64,000 nt of DNA from positions 310,001 through 374,000 of the forward strand of contig NZ_JAJISD010000002.1 in the NCBI RefSeq assembly GCF_020880995.1, written 5' to 3'. Positions 52,781-62,295 of the stretch are shown one piece after another. This DNA comes from Reyranella aquatilis. GTDB taxonomy: Bacteria; Pseudomonadota; Alphaproteobacteria; Reyranellales; Reyranellaceae. The first letter of the stretch is position 1. Every line of letters begins with the position of its first letter. The notes under the pieces are model-generated. The model was given only the letters and a program-made list of their open reading frames with translations. It was not told the origin of the DNA and did no database searches. The translations under genes and the position numbers were made by a program.

Positions 52781-53658
52781 TTGGTCTGCCCGAACAGGCC
52801 GGCCGGCTTGATCAGCAGGACGAGCGCCATGACGACGAAGATCACCGTGTTGGAGGCCGGCGGATAGAACACCTTGGTCAGACCCTCGATCAGGCCGAGC
52901 CCGAAGCCAGTGACGATCGAACCCATGATCGAGCCCATCCCGCCGATCACCACGACCGCGAAGACGACCAGCACGAGGTTGACGCCCATCAGCGCCGAAA
53001 CCTGTTGGATCGGTGCGGCGAGTACGCCGGCCAGAGCGGCGAGCCCCACGCCCAGACCGTAGGTCAGCGTGATCAGGCGCGGCACGTTGATACCGAAGGC
53101 GCGAACCAGCGTCGGGTTTTCGGTGGCCGCCCGCAGGTAGGCGCCGAGCTTGGTGCGCTCGATGCCGTACCAGGTGGCGAGGCAGATCACGAGCGCCGCC
53201 AGCACGACGAACCCGCGATAGGTCGGCAGGAACATGAAACCGAGGTTGAAGCCGCCAGGGATCGGGTTGGGATAGGGAGCGCCCGAGGAGCCCCACTTCC
53301 ACTGGAACAGCCCCTCGATCACCAGTGCCAGGCCGAAGGTCAGCAGAAAGCCGTAGAGATGGTCGAGGTGATAGATTCGTTTGAGCAGCAGCTTCTCGAG
53401 CACGATGCCGAACAGGCCCACGATGATCGGTGCGATCACGAGCGAGGCCCAGAACGGCACGTCAAGGATGCCGAGCAGCAGCCAGGCCGCGAAGGCGCCC
53501 ATCATGTACTGGGCGCCGTGCGTGAAGTTGATGACGTTCAGCATGCCGAAGATCACGGCGAGGCCGAGGCTCAGCATGGCGTAGAACGCGCCGTTGATCA
53601 GGCCGAGCAGGAGCTGGCCGAACAGCGCCTGCGGGGGAATGCCTAGAAGTTCGAACAT
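52777..53658 (-). CDS. livH: Branched-chain amino-acid-type ABC transporter permease LivH
   Basis: 293 residues with about eight helices: GLINGAFYAMLSLGLAVIFGMLNVINFTHGAQYM, RAATENPTLVRAFGINV, GVNLVLVVFAVVVIGGMGSIMGSIVTGFGLGLIEGL. Forms the pore with LivM. 7 bp after the livF stop, ATG 53658. Confidence 0.92.
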   Translation of the reverse strand: MFELLGIPPQALFGQLLLGLINGAFYAMLSLGLAVIFGMLNVINFTHGAQYMMGAFAAWLLLGILDVPFWASLVIAPIIVGLFGIVLEKLLLKRIYHLDHLYGFLLTFGLALVIEGLFQWKWGSSGAPYPNPIPGGFNLGFMFLPTYRGFVVLAALVICLATWYGIERTKLGAYLRAATENPTLVRAFGINVPRLITLTYGLGVGLAALAGVLAAPIQQVSALMGVNLVLVVFAVVVIGGMGSIMGSIVTGFGLGLIEGLTKVFYPPASNTVIFVVMALVLLIKPAGLFGQTK

Positions 53659-53665
53659 GGCGGCC

Positions 53666-54362
<697 letters not shown>

Positions 54363-54385
<23 letters not shown>

Positions 54386-55121
54386 AAGCCTCGACGACGG
54401 CGGGATGCTTGGAGACCGTGGCGTAGGGCCCTTCGGCCAGCACTTCGCCGCGCGCCAGCACGGTGATCGTGTCGGAGAGGTCGGCGACGACCGACATGTT
54501 GTGCTCGACCATCAGGACGGTGCGGTCCTTGGCGACGGTACGGATCAGGGAGGCGATGCGCTTGATGTCCTCCTGCCCGAGGCCTGCCATCGGCTCGTCG
54601 AGCAGCATCATCTCGGGCTCCAGGGCCAGAGTGGTGGCAATCTCCAGCGCACGCTTGCGGCCGTAGGGAAGATCGACGGCCGGCGCTTCGGCGAAGTCCG
54701 CGAGGCCCACGGCACCGACCAGTTCCAGCGCCCGGGGATCCAGCCGGGCAAGAACGCTCTCAGAGCGCCAAAACTGGAAGGAATTGCCAAGTTTGCGCTG
54801 CAGGGCGACGCGGACGTTCTCCCGAACGCTCAGATGCGGAAAGACGGCCGAAATCTGGAAGGACCGGGCCAGGCCCATGCGGGCGATGGCGGCAGGGGAA
54901 CTGCCGGTTATATTGCGACCGTTGAAGTGAATTTGGCCGGCCGTGGGCGTCAGGAAGTGCGTCAGCAGATTGAAGCACGTCGTCTTGCCCGCGCCATTTG
55001 GCCCGATCAACGCGTGAATTGTGTGTCGTTTGACTCGCAGATTGACGTTCTTGACCGCGACGAAGCCTTTGAACTCCTTCGTCAGCCCGGTCGCCTCGAG
55101 AATTACATCTTCGTTGGCCAT
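54363..55121 (-). CDS. livG: Branched-chain amino-acid-type ABC transporter ATPase LivG
   Basis: 252 residues. Walker A GPNGAGKTTC, Walker B MMLLDEPMAGLGQ; the ABC signature region is degenerate (LPYGRKRALE), which is normal in this subfamily. First gene of the livGFHM unit, divergent from the binding-protein gene (124 bp). ATG 55121. Confidence 0.92.
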
Positions 55122-55244
55122 CGGCGCTCCCTGTGCCGCGAATTAATCGAAGCTTTGTCCGTCTGTCCAGCACTGGCGTCCGCTTCGCCCCGCCGCTAGA
55201 TTTCGGCGACCAGAAACGGGGAACACATTGGGAGGATCGAGTTC

Positions 55245-56471
55245 ATGAAGTTCAACACCAGCATCCGGCGTGCCGGAGCGGCGGCCGCCGTGGCAGGCCT
55301 CGTCGTCGTCGGCCTCGCCGCCTACGCCCAGGCCCAGGCGCCGCAGCCGCTCAAGATCGGCGTCATGGAAGGCTTTTCGGGCGTTTACGGCGACCTGACC
55401 CAGGGCGAAGTCGAAGCCATCCAGATGGCGATCGACGATTTCGGCGGGAAGGTCCTTGGCCGTCCGATCGAGGTCCTGCAGGCCGACCACCAAACCAAGC
55501 CCGACGTGGGCGCCGCCATCGCCCGCAAGTGGTACGATGTCGACGGCGTGAAGATGATCACTGGCATCGGCACCTCCTCGGTGGCGCTGGCGGTGCGCAA
55601 GATTGCCCAGGAAAAGGGCATGATCGACATCAACACAGGCGCGGCCTCGGCCGACCTCACCGGTCCCGCCTGCTCGCCCACGGGCGCGCACTGGGTGTAC
55701 GACACCTATTCGCTGGCCAAGGTGACCGGCGGCGCGGTCGTGAAGGACGGCGGCGACTCCTGGTACTTCCTCACCGCCGACTACGCTTTCGGCCACGCGC
55801 TCGAGCGTGACGTGACCGCGGTCGTGAAGGCGGCCGGCGGCAAGGTATTGGGCGGCGTCAAGCATCCGCTCAGCACCCAGGACTTCTCGTCCTTCCTGCT
55901 GCAGGCCCAGGCCTCGAAGGCCAAGGTCATCGGCCTCGCCAATGCGGGCCAGGACACGATCAACTCGATCAAGCAGGCGGGCGAGTTCGGCATCACCAAG
56001 GGCGGACAGCGCCTCGCCGGCCTGCTCGTCTTCTCGACCGACGTCGCCGCCCTCACGCTGCCGGTGGCACAGGGCCTCGTCCTCACCGAAGCCTTCTACT
56101 GGGATCTGAACGACGAGACCCGGGCGTGGACCAAGCGTTTCCGCGCCAAGAAGGACAAGATCCCCAGCATGCTGACGGTCGGCGTCTACAGTTCGACCCT
56201 GCACTACCTCAAGGCCGTGCAGGCCGCGGGCACCGACGAGCCGAAGGCGGTGATGGCGAAGATGCGGGAAATCCCCGTCAACGACGTCATGACCAAGAAC
56301 GGCAAGCTGCGCGAGGACGGCCGCCTGGAGCGCGACATGTACCTGTTCCAGGTCAAGACACCGGCGGAGTCCAAGAACAAGGACGATATCTACAAGCTGA
56401 TCGCCACGGTGCCCGGCAACGAGGCCTTTCGTCCGATGAGCGAGGGCAATTGTCCGTTCGTGAAGAAGTGA
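55245..56471 (+). CDS. ABC transporter substrate-binding protein (LivK-like, periplasmic binding fold I)
   Basis: 408 residues. Signal peptide to about residue 31 (LAAYAQAQA). Binding-protein signatures: LKIGVMEGFSGVYGDLTQGEVEAIQMAIDDFGGKVLG, TGIGTSSVALAVRKIAQEKG and FLTADYAFGHALERDVTAVV. Likely the receptor of the livGFHM transporter transcribed in the opposite direction. Ribosome site GGGAGG. Ligand unknown. Confidence 0.9.
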   Translation: MKFNTSIRRAGAAAAVAGLVVVGLAAYAQAQAPQPLKIGVMEGFSGVYGDLTQGEVEAIQMAIDDFGGKVLGRPIEVLQADHQTKPDVGAAIARKWYDVDGVKMITGIGTSSVALAVRKIAQEKGMIDINTGAASADLTGPACSPTGAHWVYDTYSLAKVTGGAVVKDGGDSWYFLTADYAFGHALERDVTAVVKAAGGKVLGGVKHPLSTQDFSSFLLQAQASKAKVIGLANAGQDTINSIKQAGEFGITKGGQRLAGLLVFSTDVAALTLPVAQGLVLTEAFYWDLNDETRAWTKRFRAKKDKIPSMLTVGVYSSTLHYLKAVQAAGTDEPKAVMAKMREIPVNDVMTKNGKLREDGRLERDMYLFQVKTPAESKNKDDIYKLIATVPGNEAFRPMSEGNCPFVKK

Positions 56472-56493
56472 TCGCTCGCATAGCGTGAAAGCG

Positions 56494-56525
56494 AAAGGGG
56501 CGCCGCGAGGTGCCCCTTTTTCTTT
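56494..56525 (+). terminator. Rho-independent terminator of the binding-protein gene
   Basis: AAAGGGGCGCC (56494-56504) and GGTGCCCCTTTTT (56509-56521) form a stem of about 8 GC-rich bp with one G-T pair and a short GCGA loop, followed by a run of T. Strongest terminator in the window; 23 bp past the stop. Confidence 0.85.
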
Positions 56526-56530
56526 GCGGT

Positions 56531-56680
56531 CCTCCCCATTCACATGGGGAGGTGGCGGTGTCTTATGGCGATGGCGCGGTCATGAGCCTCGTGTGATCGC
56601 TTTTTCTTCGGCGCTCCCGGACATTGCTTCGCTTGGCGGCTTGTCACCAAGCCGCGGCCTGACGCTCATTGGCCGGGCTT
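56531..56680. repeat. Cluster of small palindromes (REP-like)
   Basis: CCTCCCC (56531-56537) / GGGGAGG (56546-56552) is a perfect 7-bp inverted repeat; GGCTTG-TCAC-CAAGCC (56638-56653) and GGCCG…CGGCC (about 56672-56690) follow. The region has no ORF. Such short palindromes with GGGGAGG are often dispersed in alphaproteobacterial genomes; whether these are repeats cannot be seen from a single window. Confidence 0.3.
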
Positions 56681-56691
56681 CGCTCGGCCTC

Positions 56692-57684
56692 CTACTCGAT
56701 CTTGATGTTCGCGGACTTCACCACCTTCCGCCACGCTTCGATCTCGCTCCTGGTGAACTCCATCAAGCCCTCCGGCGTGGTGAAGCTCGGGGCGCCGCCC
56801 ATGTTCTCCAGCTTGGCCAGGATCTCCGGCGAGGTGCCGGCGGCGATGATGTCTTTGTTGAGCTTCACGATGATGTCGCGCGGCGTGCCCTTGGGCGCAT
56901 AGAAGGCCGACCAGGTGGTGAAAATCAGCCCCGGCATGCCGGCCTGCGGCGCGCTCGGCACGCCAGGCAGCGCCGCATAGGGTTCGGCCTGCGTCACCGC
57001 AAGAGCGTCGGCCCAGCCCGAGGCCAGGATCATCTTGGCGCTGCCCGTGTCGCAGATCATAAAGGTGATGATGCCGTTGTTCAGGTCAGGCGCGGCCTGC
57101 TGATTGTTCTTGTAGGACACCGAGACCGCATCGATGCCCGCCTGCATGCGATAGAGTTCGCCCGCCACACGCGCCGAGATCGCGCCCGAGCCGAAATTGT
57201 GCTTGCCCGGCTCGGCCTTGAGCTTCGCCGTCAGCTCGGCCAGCGTCTTCACGCCGAGCTTCTTGGTGACCAGCACCGCCATCGGCACCAGGCTCATGCG
57301 CGTGATCGGCTCGAAGTCGGCGATCGGATCGTAGGGCAACTTGTCGTAGAGCACCGGATTGCCGGCATGCGTCATCGACGAGGTAGCGAGCAGCGTATAG
57401 CCGTCGGGCCGGGCGTTCTTCACCGCCTCGGCGGCGATGATGCCGTTGCCGCCGCCCTTGTTTTCGACCAGAACAGGCTGGCTCCACATCTGCGAAAGCT
57501 TGTCGGCGATCACGCGCATCGTCGTGTCGGTCGAGGCGCCGGGTGGAAATGGCACCACCAGGGTGACGCGCGAAGAAGGGAAGTTCTGCGCACGCACTGA
57601 ACCGGCGGCCCCTAGGCTCGCGGCCCCAAGACTGGCGGCTCCAGCCAGGACCGCGCGACGGCCGGCCTTCATTATCTTCGTCAT
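56692..57684 (-). CDS. Orphan Bug/TctC-type periplasmic solute receptor
   Basis: 330 residues. Signal RRAVLAGAASLGAASLGAAGSVRA. Motifs VTLVVPFPPGASTDTTMRVIADKL, VENKGGGNGIIAAEAV, GIDAVSVSYKNNQQAAPDLNNG. ATG 57684 with GGGAG site; an in-frame TTG at 57708 is less likely. Divergent from the MFS gene. Partner permease tctAB not seen. Confidence 0.9.
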   Translation of the reverse strand: MTKIMKAGRRAVLAGAASLGAASLGAAGSVRAQNFPSSRVTLVVPFPPGASTDTTMRVIADKLSQMWSQPVLVENKGGGNGIIAAEAVKNARPDGYTLLATSSMTHAGNPVLYDKLPYDPIADFEPITRMSLVPMAVLVTKKLGVKTLAELTAKLKAEPGKHNFGSGAISARVAGELYRMQAGIDAVSVSYKNNQQAAPDLNNGIITFMICDTGSAKMILASGWADALAVTQAEPYAALPGVPSAPQAGMPGLIFTTWSAFYAPKGTPRDIIVKLNKDIIAAGTSPEILAKLENMGGAPSFTTPEGLMEFTRSEIEAWRKVVKSANIKIE

Positions 57685-57730
57685 TTCGTTTCGCTCCCTT
57701 TTGCGCAAAGTATGACGCGCCGCGCTTTCC

Positions 57731-57759
57731 TTGACGAGCCATCGGCGCTCACGTCTGAT
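57731..57759 (+). promoter_or_regulatory. Candidate promoter of the MFS gene
   Basis: TTGACG (57731-57736) and TCTGAT (57754-57759) with a 17-bp spacer, 44 bp upstream of the GTG start at 57804. Confidence 0.35.
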
Positions 57760-57803
57760 GAGCGAAAGCCCGATGCGAACGGGCGGGTTGGGAGAATCGC
57801 CGC

Positions 57804-59099
57804 GTGACCGTCCAGGACCGGCCCCTCAAGGGGGCCTGGGGCATGACTGCCCTGCTCTTTCTCTTCATGCTGATCAACTTCGCCGACAAGGTCGTGGTTG
57901 GCTTGGCCGCCGTTCCCCTCACCCGCGATCTCGGCCTCACGCCCGAACAGTTCGGAGACATCGGGTCGGCGTTCTTCCTGCTGTTCGCGATCTCCGCGAT
58001 CGTCGTCGGCTTCATCTCCAACCGCGTGCAGACCAAACACACGCTGCTGGTCATGGCGATCATCTGGTCGGTGGTGCAGTTTCCGATGCTTGGCATGGTA
58101 AGCCTGGAGACGCTCATCATCTGCCGCATCATCCTCGGCGCGGGCGAAGGACCGGCCGGCCCGGTCGCCACCCACGCCATCTACAAGTGGTTTCCAGACT
58201 CGCTGCGCGGACTACCGACGGCCGTCATCGCCCAGGGATCGGCGTTCGGCGTCATCATCGCCGTGCCCCTGCTCAACTGGATCATCGAAAAATACTCCTG
58301 GCACTGGGCGTTCGGCGCGCTCGGCATCGCAGGCCTCGTCTGGGCCGTGCTGTGGCTGATCTTCGGCCGCGAAGGCACCCTGGTCGATGCGCCGGTCAGC
58401 AACACGAGCAGCGGCAACGAGCGGGTGCCCTACCGCTACCTGCTCACCTGCCCGACCATCCTCGCCGCCTGCGCCGCGGGCTTTGCCAGCTATTGGGGCC
58501 TGGCGCTCGGCCTCACTTGGTTCACCTCCTACCTCGTCGCGGGCCTGGGATTCAGCCAGAAGCTCGGCGGGAACCTGACGGTCCTGCCCTGGGTCTTCGG
58601 CGCGCTCGTGGTCCTGGCCGGTGGCTACGTTTCCCAGAGATTGAAGCGAAAGGGCGTATCCAGCCGCCTCTGCCGCGGCGTCGTTCCGTGCCTCACCATC
58701 CTGGCCGGCGGCTGCGTGCTTCCCTTCGTGGGGGCCATGCCCTCGGACGCCCTCAAGATCGCCGCCCTGGTGTTCGGGTCCGCGATCGGCAGCACGATCT
58801 ACGTCGTCCTGCCCATGATCATCAGCGAACTCACCCCTCACCCGCAGCGCGCCGCCATGCTGGCCATCACCACCTCGGTCGTGACCTTCGCAGGCGTCCT
58901 CGCGCCCCGAATCATGGGCTCGATGATCCAGAATGCGGCGACGCCCCTCGCCGGCTACGAGCAGGGATATGTCATCCTGGGCCTCCTGCTGCTCGCCGGC
59001 GGCCTCATCGGCCTGCTCTTCATCCGCCCCGAACGTGATCGCAAGCGGCTGGCCGCGCACGCCGTCGCGGACCTGTCGCTCCAGCCCGCCCGCGCATGA
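57804..59099 (+). CDS. Major facilitator superfamily transporter
   Basis: 431 residues, 12 hydrophobic segments. N-half signature NFADKVVVGLAAVPLTRDLGLTPEQFG and FISNRVQTKHTLLVMAIIW are typical of the anion:cation symporter (ACS) group that imports carboxylates. GTG start 57804 with GGGAG. Stop TGA overlaps an ATG (59096); the next gene more likely starts 18 bp later. Confidence 0.88.
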   Translation: MTVQDRPLKGAWGMTALLFLFMLINFADKVVVGLAAVPLTRDLGLTPEQFGDIGSAFFLLFAISAIVVGFISNRVQTKHTLLVMAIIWSVVQFPMLGMVSLETLIICRIILGAGEGPAGPVATHAIYKWFPDSLRGLPTAVIAQGSAFGVIIAVPLLNWIIEKYSWHWAFGALGIAGLVWAVLWLIFGREGTLVDAPVSNTSSGNERVPYRYLLTCPTILAACAAGFASYWGLALGLTWFTSYLVAGLGFSQKLGGNLTVLPWVFGALVVLAGGYVSQRLKRKGVSSRLCRGVVPCLTILAGGCVLPFVGAMPSDALKIAALVFGSAIGSTIYVVLPMIISELTPHPQRAAMLAITTSVVTFAGVLAPRIMGSMIQNAATPLAGYEQGYVILGLLLLAGGLIGLLFIRPERDRKRLAAHAVADLSLQPARA

Positions 59100-59113
59100 T
59101 CAAGGAGGATCAG

Positions 59114-60244
59114 ATGGTTTCACCCCTTTTCCGCCGTCCATTGCTTGCCGCGCTCGCCGCCGCGCCCTTCGTTACGGCAACGGCCGCCTCCGCCCAGGGA
59201 GAACTCGTGAACATCGAGAAGAAGTTCTTCACCATGAAGGAGTTCCGCCTCGAAAGCGGCACCGTCATGCCCGACGTCAGGATCGCCTACGAAACCTACG
59301 GCACCCTCGCGCCCGACGGCCGCAACGCCGTGCTGCTGACCCACGGCTATACGTCGAGCCAGCACATGGCCGGCCGCGTCGGGGCCAACGGCGCGGAAGG
59401 TTCGTGGGACGGGCTGGTCGGCCCGGGCAAGGCGATCGACACGAACAGGCTGTTCGTCGTGTCGTCCAACATGCTGGGCTCCTCCTACGGTTCGACCAAT
59501 CCAGCGCAGCTCAACCCGAAGACCGGCAAGCCCTACGGCCCCGATTTCCCGACCATCACGCTGGTCGACATCGTCAACGCGCAGAAGGCCCTGCTCGACA
59601 GTCTCGGCGTGAAACACCTCGTTGCGGTCGCCGGTCCTTCCTTCGGCGGCTACCAGACTTTCCAATGGGGCGTCACATATCCCGATTTCATGGACGGGCT
59701 GGTGCCGGTGGTCAGCGCGCCCAAGGGCTCGGGCGGCGAAGCCTCGGTCAAGGCACTGATCGATGCGCTGGCCAAGGACCCGAACTGGAACGGCGGGCAC
59801 TACTACGAGAATGGCGGGATCACCAAGGTCCTGACCGAGATGCGCGTGGCGACCCTGAAGCGCTACGGGATCGACGAGCAGCTCGCCGCGCAGTTTCCCG
59901 ACAAGGAAAAGCGCGAGGCCGAGATCGTGAGGCGTGCCGAGACCTGGTCGAAAGTGTTCGACGGCAATTCGCTGGTCGTTCTGCGCCGCGCCAGCGTGAA
60001 CTTCGACGCCGAGAAGGACATGCCGAAGATCAAGGCCAAGGTGCTCTACGTGATCTCGCGCACCGACAAGCTGTTCCCGCCCTCGATCGCCCCCGGCGTG
60101 ATGGAGAAGCTGAAGGCCGCCGGCGTAACCGCCGACTATTTCGAGATCGACAGCGAGCTCGGCCACTCCGCCTCGGGCCTCGACGCCGCCAAGTGGGCGC
60201 CGCGGCTCAAGGCCTTCATGGCGACCCTGCCGAGGGGCGCGTAG
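59114..60244 (+). CDS. Secreted MetX-like alpha/beta hydrolase
   Basis: 376 residues. Signal peptide MVSPLFRRPLLAALAAAPFVTATAASA, then a MetX-like hydrolase: [26 protein letters not shown], nucleophile Ser in VAGPSFGGYQ, acid in ISRTDKLFP, and His in SELGHSAS. It is a relative of the cytosolic hydrolase at 20812 (shared ETYGTL, GP-S-x-GG, KLF motifs). ATG 59114 follows AAGGAGG; an overlapping ATG at 59096 is possible. Co-transcribed with the MFS gene, so may act on a transported ester or lactone. Confidence 0.82.
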   Translation: MVSPLFRRPLLAALAAAPFVTATAASAQGELVNIEKKFFTMKEFRLESGTVMPDVRIAYETYGTLAPDGRNAVLLTHGYTSSQHMAGRVGANGAEGSWDGLVGPGKAIDTNRLFVVSSNMLGSSYGSTNPAQLNPKTGKPYGPDFPTITLVDIVNAQKALLDSLGVKHLVAVAGPSFGGYQTFQWGVTYPDFMDGLVPVVSAPKGSGGEASVKALIDALAKDPNWNGGHYYENGGITKVLTEMRVATLKRYGIDEQLAAQFPDKEKREAEIVRRAETWSKVFDGNSLVVLRRASVNFDAEKDMPKIKAKVLYVISRTDKLFPPSIAPGVMEKLKAAGVTADYFEIDSELGHSASGLDAAKWAPRLKAFMATLPRGA

Positions 60245-60273
60245 TCGGACTCATCGGAGCGCCGCTCCAATGA

Positions 60274-61158
60274 TCAGAAAGGCCGGTCGCCCTTGACCGT
60301 CACGCGGTGCCCGCTGCGGGTGTGGGGCCAGTAGTCCCACATGGCGCGGTGCTGGGCGCAGCGATTGTCCCAGAAGGCGATCGAGTTCTCGCGCCAGCGG
60401 AAGCGGCATTGGAAGAGCGGGTTCTCCATGTGCTGGTAGAGATAGCGCAGGACCGCGTCGCCCTCGTCGCGCGGCACGCCCAGCAGGCGGCTGGTGAAGC
60501 CGGCATTGACGTAGAGACACTTGCGGCCGGTCACCGGATGGGTGCGCACGACCGGATGCTCGGCACGCGGATACTCCGCCTTGTCGGCGACGCCGATCGG
60601 CTTGAAGAGGCCGCGATAGACCGGCTCGCCGTCGTGCAGGGCGATCATGCCGTCGAGATAGGCCTTCATGCGGTCCGACAGGGCGTCGTAGGCCGCATAC
60701 ATGTTGGCGAACAGCGTATCGCCGCCGCGCGGCGGACAGGTCTTGATGTGGAGAATCGAGCCCATCGGCGGTTCGACCTCGCAGCTCACGTCGGTATGCC
60801 AGCCCTCGCCGTTGGCACGCGGGCTGTTCTTGTCGGAGTGGATGCGCATCATCTCCGGCATGCCCGGCTCGTGCGGCGCGGCGGGATGGACGTGCAACTC
60901 GCCGAACAGGCGGCCGAACGCCATGTGCTGCTCGGGCGTCAGCACCTGGTCACGGAAGAAGATCACGAGGTTCTCGGCCAGGGCACGATGGATCTCGTCC
61001 TGCTGGCGATTCGACAACGGCTTGCTGAGATCGACGCCGCCCAGTTCCGCCCCGATGATCGGGGTCAGCTTGTCCACGGTGATCGTCTCGTAGGGCGCGC
61101 CCTCCTCCGCGGTGTAGCGGATGCGCGGGCCGGCATTGGCGTTCAATGAGCCTGTCAT
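60274..61158 (-). CDS. TauD/TfdA family alpha-ketoglutarate dioxygenase
   Basis: 294 residues. Fe(II) triad: HxD at WHTDVSCE (His121, Asp123) and distal His in the C-terminal WDYWPHTRSGHRVTVKGDRP, which also carries the 2-oxoglutarate Arg. Similar to taurine, 2,4-D and alkylsulfate dioxygenases; the substrate cannot be assigned. 17 bp downstream of the Bug receptor and probably co-transcribed; convergent with the hydrolase gene. Confidence 0.9.
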   Translation of the reverse strand: MTGSLNANAGPRIRYTAEEGAPYETITVDKLTPIIGAELGGVDLSKPLSNRQQDEIHRALAENLVIFFRDQVLTPEQHMAFGRLFGELHVHPAAPHEPGMPEMMRIHSDKNSPRANGEGWHTDVSCEVEPPMGSILHIKTCPPRGGDTLFANMYAAYDALSDRMKAYLDGMIALHDGEPVYRGLFKPIGVADKAEYPRAEHPVVRTHPVTGRKCLYVNAGFTSRLLGVPRDEGDAVLRYLYQHMENPLFQCRFRWRENSIAFWDNRCAQHRAMWDYWPHTRSGHRVTVKGDRPF

Positions 61159-61174
61159 GTCTGTCTCCTTGGCC

Positions 61175-62155
61175 CTATTCGTCGAGGGTGATCTTGTTTT
61201 CGCGGATCAGCTTGGACCAGACCTCGCCTTCCGCGGCGACGAACTGGTCGAACTGTTCGGGGGTCCAGTCCTTGAGGACGGTGCCCAGCTGGGTCGAGCG
61301 CTCGATGACGACGTCGAGCTTCGCGATCTTGCGCATCGCCGCATTCAGCTTGTCGACGATCGGCTTGGGCGTACCCGCCGGGGCGAACATCCCGTACCAG
61401 GCATCGAAGATGAAACTCGGCAGCCCCGCTTCCGCCGTCGTGGGAATCTCGGGAAAGGCGGGGTGACGCACCTCGTTGGCGATGGCGAGCGCCTTCACAT
61501 TGCCGTTGCGGATGTGCGCCGCGACCGACGGCGGACTCATGACCGCGAGTTCCACCTGTCCCGCCACCAGGTCGGCACTCACCGGGCCCGCGCCCTTGTA
61601 CGGAATGTGCACGAGATCGATGCCGGCGGCCTTGTTCAGCAGCACGCCACCGATATGGGCGACCGAACCCGGCCCGAAGGAGGCGTAGTTGAGCTTGCCG
61701 GGATTGGCCTTGGCGTAGGCGATGAAGTCCTTGAGGTTGTCCGCCGGTACCCGCTTGGCGATGACGATGACCTGCGGTGCGATCGCACCCATGGCAACAC
61801 CCGTCAGGTCCTTTGGCGACCAGTTGAGGTTCTTGATCATCGCGGGATTCGCCGAATGGAAGGACGAATACTGCATCAGCAGCGTGTAGCCGTCGGGCTT
61901 GGCCTTCGCGACCAATGCCGTGGCGATATTGCCGTTGCCGCCGCCCTTGTTGTCGACGACGACCTGTTGGCCGAACTCCTTGGAGAGGTGCTCGGCGAAC
62001 ATGCGGCCGACGATGTCTGTGCCGCCGCCGGCCGGGGCGGCAACGACGAGCGTGATCGGCCGGTCGGGATAGGCGCCCTGCGCCCGGGACGCCCGGTTCG
62101 CGGCGAGCGATCCGGCGGCAACGGATCCAAGGGCTAGGAGGCGGCGGCGCTTCAT
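61175..62155 (-). CDS. Orphan Bug/TctC-type periplasmic solute receptor
   Basis: 326 residues. Signal MKRRRLLALGSVAAGSLAANRASRA, then PITLVVAAPAGGGTDIVGRMFAEHL, VVDNKGGGNGNIATALVAKAK, LVHIPYKGAGPVSADLVAGQVE. Binds a carboxylate or a related compound. First gene of a two-gene unit with the dioxygenase; divergent from the LysR gene, 140 bp apart. Confidence 0.9.
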   Translation of the reverse strand: MKRRRLLALGSVAAGSLAANRASRAQGAYPDRPITLVVAAPAGGGTDIVGRMFAEHLSKEFGQQVVVDNKGGGNGNIATALVAKAKPDGYTLLMQYSSFHSANPAMIKNLNWSPKDLTGVAMGAIAPQVIVIAKRVPADNLKDFIAYAKANPGKLNYASFGPGSVAHIGGVLLNKAAGIDLVHIPYKGAGPVSADLVAGQVELAVMSPPSVAAHIRNGNVKALAIANEVRHPAFPEIPTTAEAGLPSFIFDAWYGMFAPAGTPKPIVDKLNAAMRKIAKLDVVIERSTQLGTVLKDWTPEQFDQFVAAEGEVWSKLIRENKITLDE

Positions 62156-62246
62156 CCCGGTTTGTCCTTCCTGTCTTCGTTCGATGGGCGACCCTGTCGC
62201 GTTGCCACAGGGCGCGGTTGACGCAGCGCTAGCACCAATCCACTTT

Positions 62247-62261
62247 ATGCATGAAGTGCAT
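62247..62261. promoter_or_regulatory. LysR-type binding-site palindrome
   Basis: ATGCA-TGAAG-TGCAT: perfect 5-bp arms around a 5-bp spacer, containing a T-N11-A LysR box (TGCA…TGCA). It lies 35 bp before the lysR ATG and 92 bp before the divergent Bug receptor, where an auto- and target-regulating LysR site would be expected. Confidence 0.6.
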
Positions 62262-62295
62262 TATTTGCAGACTAATTGATGAGGATTTCGCACGA

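Noticed and set aside
62251..62295. Upstream ATG of the LysR gene
   Set aside because: It lies inside the ATGCA-N5-TGCAT operator and adds 15 residues before the normal LysR HTH start.
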